In this document: piece by piece, positions 54,995 to 64,000 of the stretch
Layout: each line of letters opens with the position of its first letter
Position numbering within the stretch: the stretch's first letter is position 1
Source: Nostoc sp. 'Peltigera membranacea cyanobiont' 210A
GTDB taxonomy: Bacteria > Cyanobacteriota > Cyanobacteriia > Cyanobacteriales > Nostocaceae
Reading direction: 5' to 3'
Assembly: GCF_002246015.1 (NCBI RefSeq)
Contig: NZ_NOLJ01000002.1
Location: 671,006-735,005 of the forward strand
DNA length: 64,000 nt
Translations under genes and position numbers: made by a program
Notes under the pieces: model-generated
Seen by the model: only the letters and a program-made list of their open reading frames with translations
Told to the model about the DNA's origin: nothing
Databases searched by the model: none

Positions 54995-57565
54995 ATGAAC
55001 CCGCAAAATAAGCCCAAGAATCTACAAGATAAACTTAAGCAACTCCAGCGATTAGGTTTTGTGGGTCGTGAAGACCAAGTAAACCAATTTCGTCAAAATT
55101 TAGCATTACCTCCAGAAGATGATCGCCGTCGTTTTGTGTATAACGTTTGGGGTCAAGGCGGAGTTGGTAAAAGTACCCTGCTGCGACAGTTTCGTAAAAT
55201 TGCTGACGAAGCAAAAATCATTTCGGCTTACATTGATGAAGCTGAAAAAACTGTACCAGAAGTCATGGGTCGTTTAGCTGAGGAGTTAGAACGGCAAGGT
55301 CATAAACTAACGCAGTTTACAGAACGCTACAAAGTTTACCGTCAAAAGCGCCAAGAATTAGAAACTGATCCAGAAGCTCCTCAAGGCTTTTCGGCTTTTG
55401 TCGGGAAAACTATGGTAAAAACTGGTGTGCGTCTAGCGCGTCGAGTTCCCGTTGGCGGTGCTGTATTTGACTTTGTAGATGAGGATGCTTTGGCTACCCA
55501 AGCTGGAGAATGGGCTTCTTATGTTGCTAAAAAAATAACAAATAAAGACGAGGTGCGCTTAGTTCAAGAACCTGAAGAAGTGCTGACCCCGCTATTTTTG
55601 CAAGATATTTTTAAAATTGCTGAGAAAACTCCTGTTGTCCTGTTTTTTGATACTTATGAACGCACTGGAGAATTCCTAGATAACTGGCTACGCGAAATTC
55701 TAGAGGGTCGCCACGGTGAAGTCTCTCTCAATATATTGATAACCATTGCTGGTCGGCAGGAATTAGATAAAAATCATTGGGAACCTTACGAGGGGGTAAT
55801 AGTTCGTTTTCCTCTGGAACCCTTTACAGAAGAAGAAGCCCAACAATATCTAATTCGGAAAGGCATTACAGACAATCGCATTATTGAAGTGATTTTGCGC
55901 CTTTCTGGAAATTTACCCCTGCTGGTAGGAATGCTAGCAGATGCTCATCCCAATGACCCTAACCAAGTAGTTGAGCCTAGCAGCAGTGCTGTAGAACGCT
56001 TTTTAAAATGGATTGATGACCCCAATCGGCGACAAGTGGCGCTTGATGCTGCCATTCCTCGGTGTTTGAATCGAGATGTTATAGCTAAGTTGAGAGCAGA
56101 AGAAGAAGCTGATGAGCTATTTACTTGGCTAAAAGAAACATCCTTTGTCAACGAACGTACCGACGGCTGGGCTTATCATGATGTCGTTAAAACCCAAATG
56201 TTACGCCACAAGCGCCTTTCGTCACCGCAAGGTTGGGCTGACATACATGGTAAGTTGGCAGACTATTATGACAGCCTGCGGAATGATCTTCAATTGGAAG
56301 AAGAGGAAAAACAGCGCGATCCTAGCTGGCAAAGTCATACTTTAAACGTGTTGTATCACAGGTTATGTCAGTCACCGCAAAGGAATTTATCTGTATCTCT
56401 GAATCAATTTCTTGCAGCACTCAAAAATCAAGGCAAATTTGCCCAACAACATGCAGAAACGATGCTTCAGGCTGGTAAAGATGTAGATTCTGCTGAAGTT
56501 CAGCGTTGGGGTGAGCAATTAGCAAATGGGTTAAAAGCTTATGAAGAAAACCTTTATCAAGTTACATTAGAAATGTTTACCGCAGTTTTACAGGATTCTA
56601 GAATTGAGGTTAAATGGCAACCAATTGCTCTAGGTTGGCGCGGTCAGACTTACCGTTTAATGAAGCGTTACGAGGAAGCATTGCAAGACTTAAACCGCGC
56701 CATTGAACTTGATCCCAAATATGACTGGGCGATCGCAAGTCGCGGTTATACTTACTGTTTAATGAAGCGTTACGCAGAAGCTCTACGAGATTTCGACCGT
56801 GCTATTGAACTTGATCCTAAATTTGCCTGGGCAATCGCAAATCGCGGTTATACTTACCGCTTAATGGAGCGTTACACGGAAGCTCTACAGGATTTTGACC
56901 GCGCTATTGAACTTAACCCCAAACTTGACTGGGCAATCGCAAGTCGTGGTCTAACTTACCGCTTAATGAAGCGTTACGCGGAAGCTCTACAAGATTTTAA
57001 CTGCACGATTGAACTTAACCCCAAACTTGACTGGGCAATCGCAAGTCGCGGTCAAACTTACCGCTTAATGGAGCGTTATACGGAAGCTCTACAAGATTTT
57101 GACCGTGCTATTGAACTCAATCCCAAATCCAATTGGGCGATCGCAAGTCGCGGTCAAACTTACTTGATGCTAAAGCTACATAATGAGGCTCTTGCAGATT
57201 TCAACCGCGCTATTAACTTAGATTCTGACAGTAATTGGAAATTGTATAATCGCGCTTTAGCCTACCAAGCCCTTAACTTAGCAGATAAAGCACGGGCTGA
57301 TTTCATGCTTGCCATCAAGCTTGCTAAACAGCATTGCGAAAAAGATGCTAAAGACTGGAGTAATACCTTTAACTTAGCCCTTTACTATTTAGCTGCTCAA
57401 TATAATCAACCAGCAGAGCAGTTATATCGCTATGCCTTATCTCAAGGTACTTCTTCAGAATCTATTCGTGAAGCTATCCAAAACCTCAATGACTTTTTAA
57501 CTGTCTTCCCTGACCATGTGCAGGCTACATCCATGCGACAGTTGTTACAGTCTTCTCTAACTTAG
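54995..57565 (+). CDS. STAND-type NTPase with C-terminal tetratricopeptide repeats
   Basis: 856 residues from ATG 54995. After a short N-terminal helix, FVGREDQVNQF and VWGQGGVGKSTLLRQF (Walker A near residue 53-61) begin an NB-ARC/AAA-like NTPase; VVLFFDTYERTGEFLDNWLR near 215 is the Walker B region, and FPLEPFTEEEAQQYLIRKGI plus RLSGNLPLLVGMLAD are the GxP-type sensor region. No effector domain precedes the NTPase. Residues about 543-780 hold seven 34-residue TPRs of which four or five are nearly identical (WAIASRGxTYRLMxRYxEAL). STAND-TPR proteins serve as signalling switches or anti-phage sensors; this role is inference. Confidence 0.88.
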   Translation: MNPQNKPKNLQDKLKQLQRLGFVGREDQVNQFRQNLALPPEDDRRRFVYNVWGQGGVGKSTLLRQFRKIADEAKIISAYIDEAEKTVPEVMGRLAEELERQGHKLTQFTERYKVYRQKRQELETDPEAPQGFSAFVGKTMVKTGVRLARRVPVGGAVFDFVDEDALATQAGEWASYVAKKITNKDEVRLVQEPEEVLTPLFLQDIFKIAEKTPVVLFFDTYERTGEFLDNWLREILEGRHGEVSLNILITIAGRQELDKNHWEPYEGVIVRFPLEPFTEEEAQQYLIRKGITDNRIIEVILRLSGNLPLLVGMLADAHPNDPNQVVEPSSSAVERFLKWIDDPNRRQVALDAAIPRCLNRDVIAKLRAEEEADELFTWLKETSFVNERTDGWAYHDVVKTQMLRHKRLSSPQGWADIHGKLADYYDSLRNDLQLEEEEKQRDPSWQSHTLNVLYHRLCQSPQRNLSVSLNQFLAALKNQGKFAQQHAETMLQAGKDVDSAEVQRWGEQLANGLKAYEENLYQVTLEMFTAVLQDSRIEVKWQPIALGWRGQTYRLMKRYEEALQDLNRAIELDPKYDWAIASRGYTYCLMKRYAEALRDFDRAIELDPKFAWAIANRGYTYRLMERYTEALQDFDRAIELNPKLDWAIASRGLTYRLMKRYAEALQDFNCTIELNPKLDWAIASRGQTYRLMERYTEALQDFDRAIELNPKSNWAIASRGQTYLMLKLHNEALADFNRAINLDSDSNWKLYNRALAYQALNLADKARADFMLAIKLAKQHCEKDAKDWSNTFNLALYYLAAQYNQPAEQLYRYALSQGTSSESIREAIQNLNDFLTVFPDHVQATSMRQLLQSSLT

Positions 57566-57671
57566 GTCATGTAATTTCCAACCTACCCGCCAGAAAATTC
57601 ACAAGTCCCAACAACCGCCTGGGAATCAATTCCCTCTCTTATACCTAAAGTCTTCTAAACAAAACTAGAAA

Positions 57672-57790
57672 AGGGTTTCAGTCCACTTGAGTGGACTTGC
57701 GCTATGAGCCTGAGATTTCAATCTCTGGCGGACGCATGGGTAAGTGCAAAATCCCAGCTAGCTTGCCTTCGGGAGACTGGCGGCTAAAAT
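57672..57790. ncRNA. Structured intergenic element, possibly an RNA or repeat
   Basis: AGTCCAC/GTGGACT around TTGA (57680-57697), then GCC.GAGAT/ATCTC.GGC around TTCA (57708-57729), then a GCCTTCGGGAGACTGGCGGC region near 57769-57788: three consecutive stem-loops in the 550-bp spacer after the STAND gene. I recall similar sequences dispersed in Nostoc genomes, so a repeat is as likely as an expressed RNA. No gene is seen in 57566-58118. Confidence 0.3.
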
Positions 57791-57990
57791 TAATTACATA
57801 CAAATATTAAGCGATCGCAACTACTTTGCCTTGCTCATGACAAATCGTAAGCGATCGCTCAATTCAATTGCATAGAGATGTTAGATACAGTGCGTCTACC
57901 TACTCACCAATCAATCACATTCCCTTGAACTTTTCCAAATTATCGAAGCATCCCAGTTAAAAATTGCTTAATAAAAATCCTCTTCATTCA

Positions 57991-58021
57991 AAAAACTGGC
58001 CTTAATTAAAGCCAGTTTTTT
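57991..58021. terminator. Strong bidirectional rho-independent terminator
   Basis: AAAAACTGGC and GCCAGTTTTT form a perfect 10-bp stem around a CTTAATTAAA loop, with T-runs on either strand. It lies about 100 bp after the stop of the minus-strand ferredoxin-domain gene and 430 bp after the STAND gene. Confidence 0.85.
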
Positions 58022-58118
58022 GATTTTATTGCAAACTTCTATCGGACTTTACGGCCGAGTATTAACGGAACACACTTGAGAAGATATTATTAAGCTTTCT
58101 CATTCAAATGTCAAGATT

Positions 58119-58787
58119 TTATGAACTAGTTCCCCAAAGTTTGCCATTAGATATCGCTACTTTCCTTAAATTCTCAGGCTGTGCTGACAAATTTTTGTCG
58201 CCAAAATGCTGATTCATCAAGGCTGGAACCTGTGCAGCTTGAATTCGGCTATGGCGGGTTTTATCTGGCATTACTAAATTCGGCCCAGCTTTACAGTTCT
58301 TCATACAACCAGTGCCCTTGATTGTAACTTGGTCTTCTAAACCGCGATCGCTTAAAGCCGCCTCCAACGCCTGACAAACTGCTTTACCACCGCGTTTCAT
58401 ACAATCAGACTTTTGACACACCAAAATCGTGGCCTTAGTCTTAGCTGGTTTTACCTTGACATTATCAATAGATGGGGGTTCTTGTGGTGCTGCGATCGTT
58501 TGAATTGTTGCTATTTCAGAACGCGCCGCCATCACACGTTCAGCTTTCAGTGTAACTTTGTCTTTTTTTATATCGTATTCTTTATAACCAACAACTTGTA
58601 GCCAAGTACCTGCTGGTAGCCGCAAATCAAAAGCAGCCCGTAAGTGTTTAGCAAGTTTAACGTAGCATTCACCCTCATGAGTACCTAGCACTAAACCTTT
58701 CAGCTTATAGCCGTCTTTAATCACAAAATCTATAAATCTGCCCTCAAGGCAAAATTCTGATACTTCCATATTCTGAGATGCACCCAT
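58119..58787 (-). CDS. Thioredoxin-like [2Fe-2S] ferredoxin domain protein
   Basis: 222 residues in two parts. The N-terminal part (about 10-95: FCLEGRFIDFVIKDGYKLKG, YVKLAKHLRAAF, GTWLQVVGYKEYDIKKDKVT) looks like an OB/beta-barrel domain. The C-terminal part (about 115-190) is a thioredoxin-like ferredoxin: ILVCQKSDCMKRGGKAVCQA and VTIKGTGCMKNCKAGPNLVM, with the four Cys spaced C-x4/5-C and C-x3-C. Such two-domain proteins occur in many cyanobacteria with unknown redox partners; the C-terminal fold resembles the NuoE/HoxE-type clusters. Terminator about 100 bp downstream. Confidence 0.85.
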   Translation of the reverse strand: MGASQNMEVSEFCLEGRFIDFVIKDGYKLKGLVLGTHEGECYVKLAKHLRAAFDLRLPAGTWLQVVGYKEYDIKKDKVTLKAERVMAARSEIATIQTIAAPQEPPSIDNVKVKPAKTKATILVCQKSDCMKRGGKAVCQALEAALSDRGLEDQVTIKGTGCMKNCKAGPNLVMPDKTRHSRIQAAQVPALMNQHFGDKNLSAQPENLRKVAISNGKLWGTSS

Positions 58788-58859
58788 TTTTTAACCTCCT
58801 TTTAGTTAAGACAAGCTGTCAAGCGAGATATTCTCAGCAGTAGCTAAACATTAGAACTG

Positions 58860-59123
58860 TTAATAGCGACTTTTCCAGCAACACTCAAGAGTCCAAATCT
58901 GGTCTTGACGAGAGGCTGTAAATCGCTGTACTACACTCCAAAGTTGAACAGCCGCAGTCAGATTGCTAATTTCAACTTTTAATGGCTGGTTAGCCGCACA
59001 ACTACAGGGAATGTCTAACTCCTCTAAGCGTTGATAGACTTGCCAGCGGTCTACCCAATTCACCTCTACAAGGTGGTTTATTTCTATTTCCGAACTATAC
59101 GATTTCAAGAGAATTGCCCTCAA
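58860..59123 (-). CDS. Small conserved hypothetical protein
   Basis: 87 residues, soluble, with paired cysteines (DIPCSCAANQP and LECCWKS). MRAILLKSYSSEIEINHLVE and VNWVDRWQVYQRLEELDIPC suggest a compact alpha/beta protein. Small proteins of this type occur in heterocystous cyanobacteria as I remember; no function is known to me. Upstream of the ferredoxin-domain gene by 72 bp on the same strand, so co-transcription is possible. Confidence 0.6.
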   Translation of the reverse strand: MRAILLKSYSSEIEINHLVEVNWVDRWQVYQRLEELDIPCSCAANQPLKVEISNLTAAVQLWSVVQRFTASRQDQIWTLECCWKSRY

Positions 59124-59534
59124 AGTGCAACAAACTTGCAGTAACTACCGCCATTTAACTCCCTGCTTTTTGAAAATATTAGTAGTCTAGCCTCTTCAAA
59201 CCAGCATACCTTAAGTGCAAACAATTCTCATTAATTTTGCAAAAAAAATAAAATTCTTGCGATCGTCCCATGAGAGAGATCGGGGGATGACAAGGAGTAT
59301 TAGGGCAAGGAGGCATTTACTCCTCCATCTCCCCTCACTCCTTCGGTAGGTATGCACACTTAACTGTTCATGTCAATAGTAATGAGAAATATACACAACT
59401 TGATGAGCTTGCCATAATTTAGCCAATGATAAACTTAAGACTTTTAGTAAACAAAAATACAAAATCTTGTGATGGCAAATTGGCTTGCTATTATTGTGAA
59501 AATGTTAATATGTAAGGAATAAGCAGTTAAAATC
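59124..59534. other. Spacer upstream of dps
   Basis: No gene seen. A short purine/pyrimidine pair (GGCAAGGAGG against CTCCTCCATCTCCC, 59303-59334) forms a hairpin. The part next to dps is AT-rich (ATTATTGTGAAAATGTTAAT, 59490-59509), the kind of sequence a Fur/PerR-type regulator could bind; that is only a suggestion. Confidence 0.35.
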
Positions 59535-59556
59535 TATAATTGCTAAATAACGAGGA
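59535..59556 (+). promoter_or_regulatory. Candidate -10 box and ribosome site of dps
   Basis: TATAAT at 59535-59540 and GAGGAG near 59552-59557 precede the ATG at 59562. Either TATAAT is the -10 of a very short leader or only fortuitous; the Shine-Dalgarno match is strong. Confidence 0.35.
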
Positions 59557-59561
59557 GAACA

Positions 59562-60116
59562 ATGTCTGAAACGCAAACTTTGTTACGGAACTTTGGTCAT
59601 GTATATGACAATCCTGTGTTGCTGGATCACAGTGTAACCGCTCCAGTTACAGAAGGATTTAACGTTGTATTAGCTAGTTTCCAGGCACTGTACTTGCAGT
59701 ACCAAAAGCATCATTTTGTAGTTGAAGGCTCAGAATTTTACTCTCTGCATGAGTTTTTTAACGAAAGCTACAACCAAGTACAAGACCACGTTCATGAAAT
59801 TGGAGAACGTTTAGATGGACTGGGCGGTGTGCCAGTAGCTACCTTCAGCAAATTAGCAGAATTAACCTGTTTTGAGCAAGAATCTGAAGGCGTATATTCC
59901 TCTCGCAAAATGGTGGAAAATGACCTAGCTGCCGAACAAGCAATCATTGGCGTAATTCGTCGCCAAGCCGCTCAGGCAGAGAGTTTAGGCGATCGGGGCA
60001 CACGCTATCTATACGAAAAGATTTTGTTGAAAACTGAGGAACGTGCGTATCATTTATCTCACTTCCTCGCCAAAGACAGCTTAACTTTAGGGTTTGTGCA
60101 AGCTGCTCAAAGCTAA
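59562..60116 (+). CDS. dps: Dps family ferritin-like DNA-protection protein
   Basis: 184 residues, a four-helix Dps subunit (12-mer expected) that oxidises and stores iron using hydrogen peroxide. The ferroxidase residues are present: His in [13 protein letters not shown], then [22 protein letters not shown] with the His, acidic and Glu positions across the dimer interface. The C-terminal helix ([20 protein letters not shown]) is complete. N-terminus of about 25 residues extends beyond the core. From memory it is most like the Dps encoded next to carB in Anabaena/Nostoc genomes, and carB is indeed the next gene here. Confidence 0.92.
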   Translation: MSETQTLLRNFGHVYDNPVLLDHSVTAPVTEGFNVVLASFQALYLQYQKHHFVVEGSEFYSLHEFFNESYNQVQDHVHEIGERLDGLGGVPVATFSKLAELTCFEQESEGVYSSRKMVENDLAAEQAIIGVIRRQAAQAESLGDRGTRYLYEKILLKTEERAYHLSHFLAKDSLTLGFVQAAQS

Positions 60117-60190
60117 AATTTTCATAATCTAGATTTGTCTAACTAGACTGAAAGCAAAAGTTGGCAGCACCAACTATTAAAATATTATAA

Positions 60191-60233
60191 AAAATGGCAG
60201 AGAATGGTATCCCTATTTCTCTGCCATTTTTAA
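60191..60233 (+). terminator. Rho-independent terminator of dps
   Basis: AAAAATGGCAGAGAA (60191-60205) and its exact complement TTCTCTGCCATTTTT (60218-60232) form a 15-bp stem with a 12-base loop and a T-run, 75 bp after the dps stop. Confidence 0.9.
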
Positions 60234-60469
60234 TCTAAGTAAACATATTTATATAATATTTAACGTTGAAAATGTTTAGCAATTAGCTAGTTAAGATAAT
60301 TTTTTATCTAAGTAATCTATTTGTGTATAAATAAGCAGACAGATAGATACCAAAATAAATCATCATTTATCGCAAGAGTTATCAGATTAAATAATAAAGA
60401 TTCGCAAAAGCTTTAGAAATTTGAGCATCATAATTAAATAAAATTAAAAATACAAAATAATCATTAGGC

Positions 60470-60595
60470 ATTGGGCATGGAGAAAGAGACAAGGTAGACA
60501 AGGAAGAGAGGGGAGACAAGGGAGAGACTTAGTTCAATAATTCCCCCTTGTCCCCTTGTCCCCTTGTTCCCCTGCTCCCCGTTCCCCACTCCTTC
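60470..60595. repeat. Purine/pyrimidine-arm inverted heptamer block upstream of carB
   Basis: Purine arm with GACAAGG and GGGAGACAAGGGAGAG units (60481-60527), pyrimidine arm with CCCCTTGT and CCCCTGCTCCCC units (60541-60590). The arms are complementary and bracket TTAGTTCAATAATT. Same type as 31796-31886 and 46500-46612. Confidence 0.75.
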
Positions 60596-60696
60596 GTGTC
60601 ATCAAACTTAGAAAACTTAATAATAAAAAGCACCAGAGGGGGTAAAGACCCTTAAAATGATCAGGATTTCTATTCTCATATTCCAAGGCAACGACT

Positions 60697-63600
60697 ATGC
60701 CCCGCCGTGACGACCTCCAGAAGATTCTACTGTTAGGTTCTGGTCCAATTGTGATCGGACAAGCCTGTGAGTTTGACTACTCTGGCACTCAAGCCTGCAA
60801 AGCGCTCCGAGAAGAAGGCTATGAAGTGGTTTTGGTCAACTCCAACCCTGCAACGATTATGACCGACCCGGAAACGGCCGATCGCACTTACATTGAGCCG
60901 CTGACGCCGGAATTGGTCGAAAAAGTCATTGAGAAAGAACGCCCCGATGCTTTACTACCAACAATGGGAGGACAAACCGCCCTCAATCTCGCCGTTGCTT
61001 TAGCCAAAAATGGCGTGTTGGAAAAGTACGGCGTTGAGTTAATCGGCGCTAAACTCCCAGCGATCGAAAAAGCCGAAGATCGAAAACTGTTTGGTGAAGC
61101 AATGGCAAGGATTGGGGTAGCTGTTTGTCCCAGCGATACAGCCGAAACTTTGGAAGAAGCCAAAGCTGTTGCCCGCCAAATTGGTACTTATCCCCTAATT
61201 ATTCGCCCAGCTTTCACAATGGGAGGAAGTGGCGGCGGTATTGCCTACAACCAAGAAGAATTTGAAGAAATGGCACAGGTAGGTATAGATGCCAGCCCCG
61301 TTTCGCAAATTCTCATTGACCAGTCTTTACTCGGCTGGAAAGAATATGAACTCGAAGTGATGCGTGATTTGGCAGATAACGTGGTGATTATCTGCTCCAT
61401 CGAAAACCTTGACCCTATGGGCATTCACACAGGGGACTCGATTACCGTCGCTCCCGCGCAAACCCTCACTGATAAAGAATATCAAAGGCTGCGGGATATG
61501 GCAATTAAAATCATCCGTGAGATCGGGGTGGAAACTGGTGGTTCTAATATCCAGTTTGCTGTCAATCCGGTTAATGGAGATGTGGTTGTAATTGAGATGA
61601 ACCCCCGTGTTTCCCGCAGTTCAGCTTTATCTTCCAAAGCCACGGGTTTCCCCATCGCCAAAATGGCCGCAAAATTGGCTGTGGGTTACACCTTGGATGA
61701 AATTAAAAATGACATCACCAAGAAAACTCCCGCGTCCTTTGAGCCGACAATTGACTATGTGGTGACAAAAATTCCCCGCTTCGCCTTTGAAAAGTTCCCT
61801 GGTTCTGACCCAGTGCTGACAACCCAAATGAAATCTGTGGGGGAAGCAATGGCAATTGGGCGCACATTCAACGAATCCTTTCAAAAGGCGCTGCGATCGC
61901 TCGAAACCGGACGCGCTGGTTGGGGTTGCGACAAAGCCGAAAAATTACCTAGTGGCGAACAAATTCGCGCCCAACTACGGACACCTAACCCCGATCGCAT
62001 TTTTGCTGTGCGTCATGCCTTGCAGCAAGGGATGACTATTGAGGAAATCTACGAACTCACAGGTATTGACCGCTGGTTTCTAGATAAATTGCAGCAACTT
62101 CTAGATGTCGAGAAATTTTTGAAGCGGACACCTTTGCAGCAATTGACAAAAGAGCAACTTTATGAAGTGAAGCGAGACGGATATAGCGATCGCCAGATTG
62201 CTTATGCCACCAAAACCACCGAAGATGAAGTTCGCGCCTACCGCAAGTCACTAGGAATCATCCCAGTTTATAAAACCGTAGATACCTGCGCCGCTGAGTT
62301 TGAAGCGTTTACCCCCTACTACTACTCTACCTACGAAGAAGAAACAGAGGTTTTACCAGCAACCAAGCCAAAAGTGTTGATTTTGGGTGGTGGCCCCAAC
62401 CGCATTGGGCAGGGAATTGAGTTTGACTATTGTTGTTGTCACGCCGCCTATGCTTTGAAGAAAGCGGGGTATGAGACGATTATGGTCAACTCCAACCCAG
62501 AGACAGTTTCGACAGATTACGATACCAGCGATCGCCTTTACTTTGAGCCGTTAACAAAAGAAGATGTCCTTAACATCATCGAAACTGAAAATCCAGTTGG
62601 GGTGATAATCCAGTTTGGCGGACAAACCCCGCTAAAGTTGGCTATCCCATTACAAGAGTTTCTTAACAATGACACCTCTGGACTCCTGACTAAAATCTGG
62701 GGTACATCACCCGATTCCATAGATATGGCAGAAAACCGGGAACGGTTTGAAAAGATTCTCCAACAGTTGAATATTTCCCAACCACCTAATGGTATTGCCC
62801 GGAGTTACGAAGATGCGCTGATTGTTGCTAAACGTATTGGCTATCCGGTGGTGGTGCGTCCCAGCTATGTGTTGGGGGGACGGGCGATGGAAATCGTTTA
62901 TTCCGATGCTGAGTTGGAACGCTACATGACCTTTGCGGTACTAGTGGAACCAGAACATCCGATTTTGATTGATAAGTTTTTGGAAAACGCCATTGAAGTC
63001 GATGTCGATGCGATCGCCGATCACACGGGACGGGTAGTCATTGGCGGCATCATGGAACACATCGAACAAGCAGGAATTCACTCAGGAGATTCCGCTTGTT
63101 CCTTACCTTCCATTTCCCTATCACCAGCAGTTCTCAATCAAATTCGCACTTGGACGGTGCAGCTAGCACAAGCGCTGTCAGTCGTGGGATTGATGAATAT
63201 CCAATTTGCCGTTGTCGGCGCAAGCAGCTATTCTCCCCAAGTTTACATTTTGGAAGCCAACCCCCGCGCTTCCCGCACAGTCCCCTTTGTATCTAAAGCA
63301 ACAGGCATACAATTGGCGAAATTAGCATCCCTAATTATGTCAGGCAAAACCTTAGAGGAGCTACATTTCACTGAGGAAGTCATCCCAACTCACATTGCTG
63401 TAAAAGAAGCAGTATTACCCTTTAATAAATTCCCAGGAACTGATACAATATTGGGCCCAGAAATGAGATCCACTGGTGAGGTGATGGGGATTGACAGCGA
63501 CTTTGGCCGTGCCTTTGCCAAAGCAGAATTGGGTGCTGGGGAGCGTTTACCACTAAGTGGAACTGTATTTGTATCAATGAGCGATCGCGATAAAGCTGCT

Positions 63601-63957
63601 GCAAGTGGTGTGGTGAAGGAATTTATCGATTTGGGCTTTACAGTGATGGCTACCCTTGGTACACGCCGAGTTCTTCTGGAACAGGGGCTAAATATTCAAT
63701 TAGTCTTAAAACTCCATGAAGGTCGTCCCCACGTCCTAGATGCAATCAAAAACCAAAAAATCCAACTTATTATCAACACACCATCCGGGGAAGAAGCCCA
63801 GACTGATGCTAGGTTAATCCGCCGCACAGCCTTAGCTTACAAAATTCCCATCATTACTACCATCGCCGGTGCAAAAGCTACTGTCGCCGCCATCCGTTCC
63901 TTACAAAATACGACTTTGGATGTAAAAACTATCCAAGAGTATTGTGCGAGGGTGTAG
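60697..63957 (+). CDS. carB: Carbamoyl-phosphate synthase large subunit
   Basis: 1086 residues. Makes carbamoyl phosphate from ammonia (delivered by CarA), bicarbonate and two ATP, for arginine and pyrimidine synthesis. Two homologous halves: [20 protein letters not shown] (N half) and [19 protein letters not shown] (C half), each with an ATP-grasp domain ([31 protein letters not shown]) and [20 protein letters not shown] / [20 protein letters not shown]. The C-terminal allosteric MGS-like domain begins near residue 950 ([20 protein letters not shown]). Length is normal. AAGG lies about 10 bp before the ATG; carA is not in the window. Confidence 0.98.
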   Translation: MPRRDDLQKILLLGSGPIVIGQACEFDYSGTQACKALREEGYEVVLVNSNPATIMTDPETADRTYIEPLTPELVEKVIEKERPDALLPTMGGQTALNLAVALAKNGVLEKYGVELIGAKLPAIEKAEDRKLFGEAMARIGVAVCPSDTAETLEEAKAVARQIGTYPLIIRPAFTMGGSGGGIAYNQEEFEEMAQVGIDASPVSQILIDQSLLGWKEYELEVMRDLADNVVIICSIENLDPMGIHTGDSITVAPAQTLTDKEYQRLRDMAIKIIREIGVETGGSNIQFAVNPVNGDVVVIEMNPRVSRSSALSSKATGFPIAKMAAKLAVGYTLDEIKNDITKKTPASFEPTIDYVVTKIPRFAFEKFPGSDPVLTTQMKSVGEAMAIGRTFNESFQKALRSLETGRAGWGCDKAEKLPSGEQIRAQLRTPNPDRIFAVRHALQQGMTIEEIYELTGIDRWFLDKLQQLLDVEKFLKRTPLQQLTKEQLYEVKRDGYSDRQIAYATKTTEDEVRAYRKSLGIIPVYKTVDTCAAEFEAFTPYYYSTYEEETEVLPATKPKVLILGGGPNRIGQGIEFDYCCCHAAYALKKAGYETIMVNSNPETVSTDYDTSDRLYFEPLTKEDVLNIIETENPVGVIIQFGGQTPLKLAIPLQEFLNNDTSGLLTKIWGTSPDSIDMAENRERFEKILQQLNISQPPNGIARSYEDALIVAKRIGYPVVVRPSYVLGGRAMEIVYSDAELERYMTFAVLVEPEHPILIDKFLENAIEVDVDAIADHTGRVVIGGIMEHIEQAGIHSGDSACSLPSISLSPAVLNQIRTWTVQLAQALSVVGLMNIQFAVVGASSYSPQVYILEANPRASRTVPFVSKATGIQLAKLASLIMSGKTLEELHFTEEVIPTHIAVKEAVLPFNKFPGTDTILGPEMRSTGEVMGIDSDFGRAFAKAELGAGERLPLSGTVFVSMSDRDKAAASGVVKEFIDLGFTVMATLGTRRVLLEQGLNIQLVLKLHEGRPHVLDAIKNQKIQLIINTPSGEEAQTDARLIRRTALAYKIPIITTIAGAKATVAAIRSLQNTTLDVKTIQEYCARV

Positions 63958-63959
63958 AA

Positions 63960-64000
63960 AGTAGGGGAAGCAGGGGAAGCAAGGGAAGTAGGGGAAGCAG
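63960..64000. repeat. Heptamer/octamer GGGGAAGCA repeats at the window edge
   Basis: Four to five units of AGGGGAAGCA or AGGGAAGTA directly after the carB stop; the block continues beyond the window. Confidence 0.8.

Overview
The window looks like a chromosomal segment of a filamentous, probably heterocyst- and hormogonium-forming cyanobacterium of the Nostoc/Anabaena group. The octamer GCGATCGC (HIP1) is frequent on both strands. Intergenic spacers are packed with the short heptamer-type repeats typical of Nostocales. The gene set is cyanobacterial: paired diflavin flavoproteins, cyanophycin synthetase and cyanophycinase, a complete hormogonium-polysaccharide (hps) locus, DUF4079, DUF1997 and DUF2993 proteins, and a Nostoc-type Dps. 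No rRNA, tRNA, CRISPR array, prophage or intact IS transposase was seen.

Layout. 1-2.5 kb: end of a DUF4079 gene, a DUF1997 gene, an atypical SDR and a TIGR04282-type transferase. 2.5-14 kb: a minus-strand hps operon, HpsA (a giant protein with a prepilin-like N-terminus), pseudopilins HpsB-D, glycosyltransferases HpsE-G and one further pseudopilin. 14.6-23.3 kb: clpB with a MITE-like insertion just upstream, gloA, eno, argC and ribBA. 23.4-23.9 kb: a HicB/HicA toxin-antitoxin pair. 24.2-27.8 kb: a Flv1-like/Flv3-like pair for oxygen photoreduction. 27.9-38.8 kb: mostly housekeeping genes (coaX, a hydrolase, NUDIX, argH, larB, an oligopeptide-type binding lipoprotein, ispF, trmD) with an inserted PIN/PD-(D/E)XK-like pair. 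39.3-43.1 kb: cphB-cphA. 43.1-50.9 kb: tatA, a membrane Ser/Thr kinase, cbiT, cdsA, a DUF2993 protein, a pseudouridine synthase, a RodZ-like protein and malQ. 51-54.3 kb: NUDIX, an unusual pentapeptide-repeat/RidA fusion, a TumE/TumA-like toxin-antitoxin pair and a conserved unknown. 54.3-58 kb: an accessory island with a branched-hairpin repeat, an 11-unit 21-bp tandem repeat and a STAND-type NTPase with nearly identical TPR units. 58-64 kb: a [2Fe-2S] thioredoxin-like ferredoxin protein, a small conserved protein, dps and carB.

How the genes work together. The hps genes would build and export the polysaccharide that supports gliding of hormogonia. cphA and cphB make and degrade the nitrogen reserve cyanophycin; argC, argH and carB lie in the pathway that supplies its arginine. 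The Flv pair, Dps and ClpB are stress functions (electron overflow, iron/peroxide, protein aggregates).

The most unusual material is intergenic: three copies of a three-armed GC-rich hairpin element, two of them inside MITE-like inverted repeats, and many heptamer clusters arranged as left/right complementary arms that would fold into long hairpins. The pentapeptide-RidA fusion and the tandem-repeat/STAND locus are the best candidates for under-described biology. All family names rest on reading the sequence; no database search was possible.
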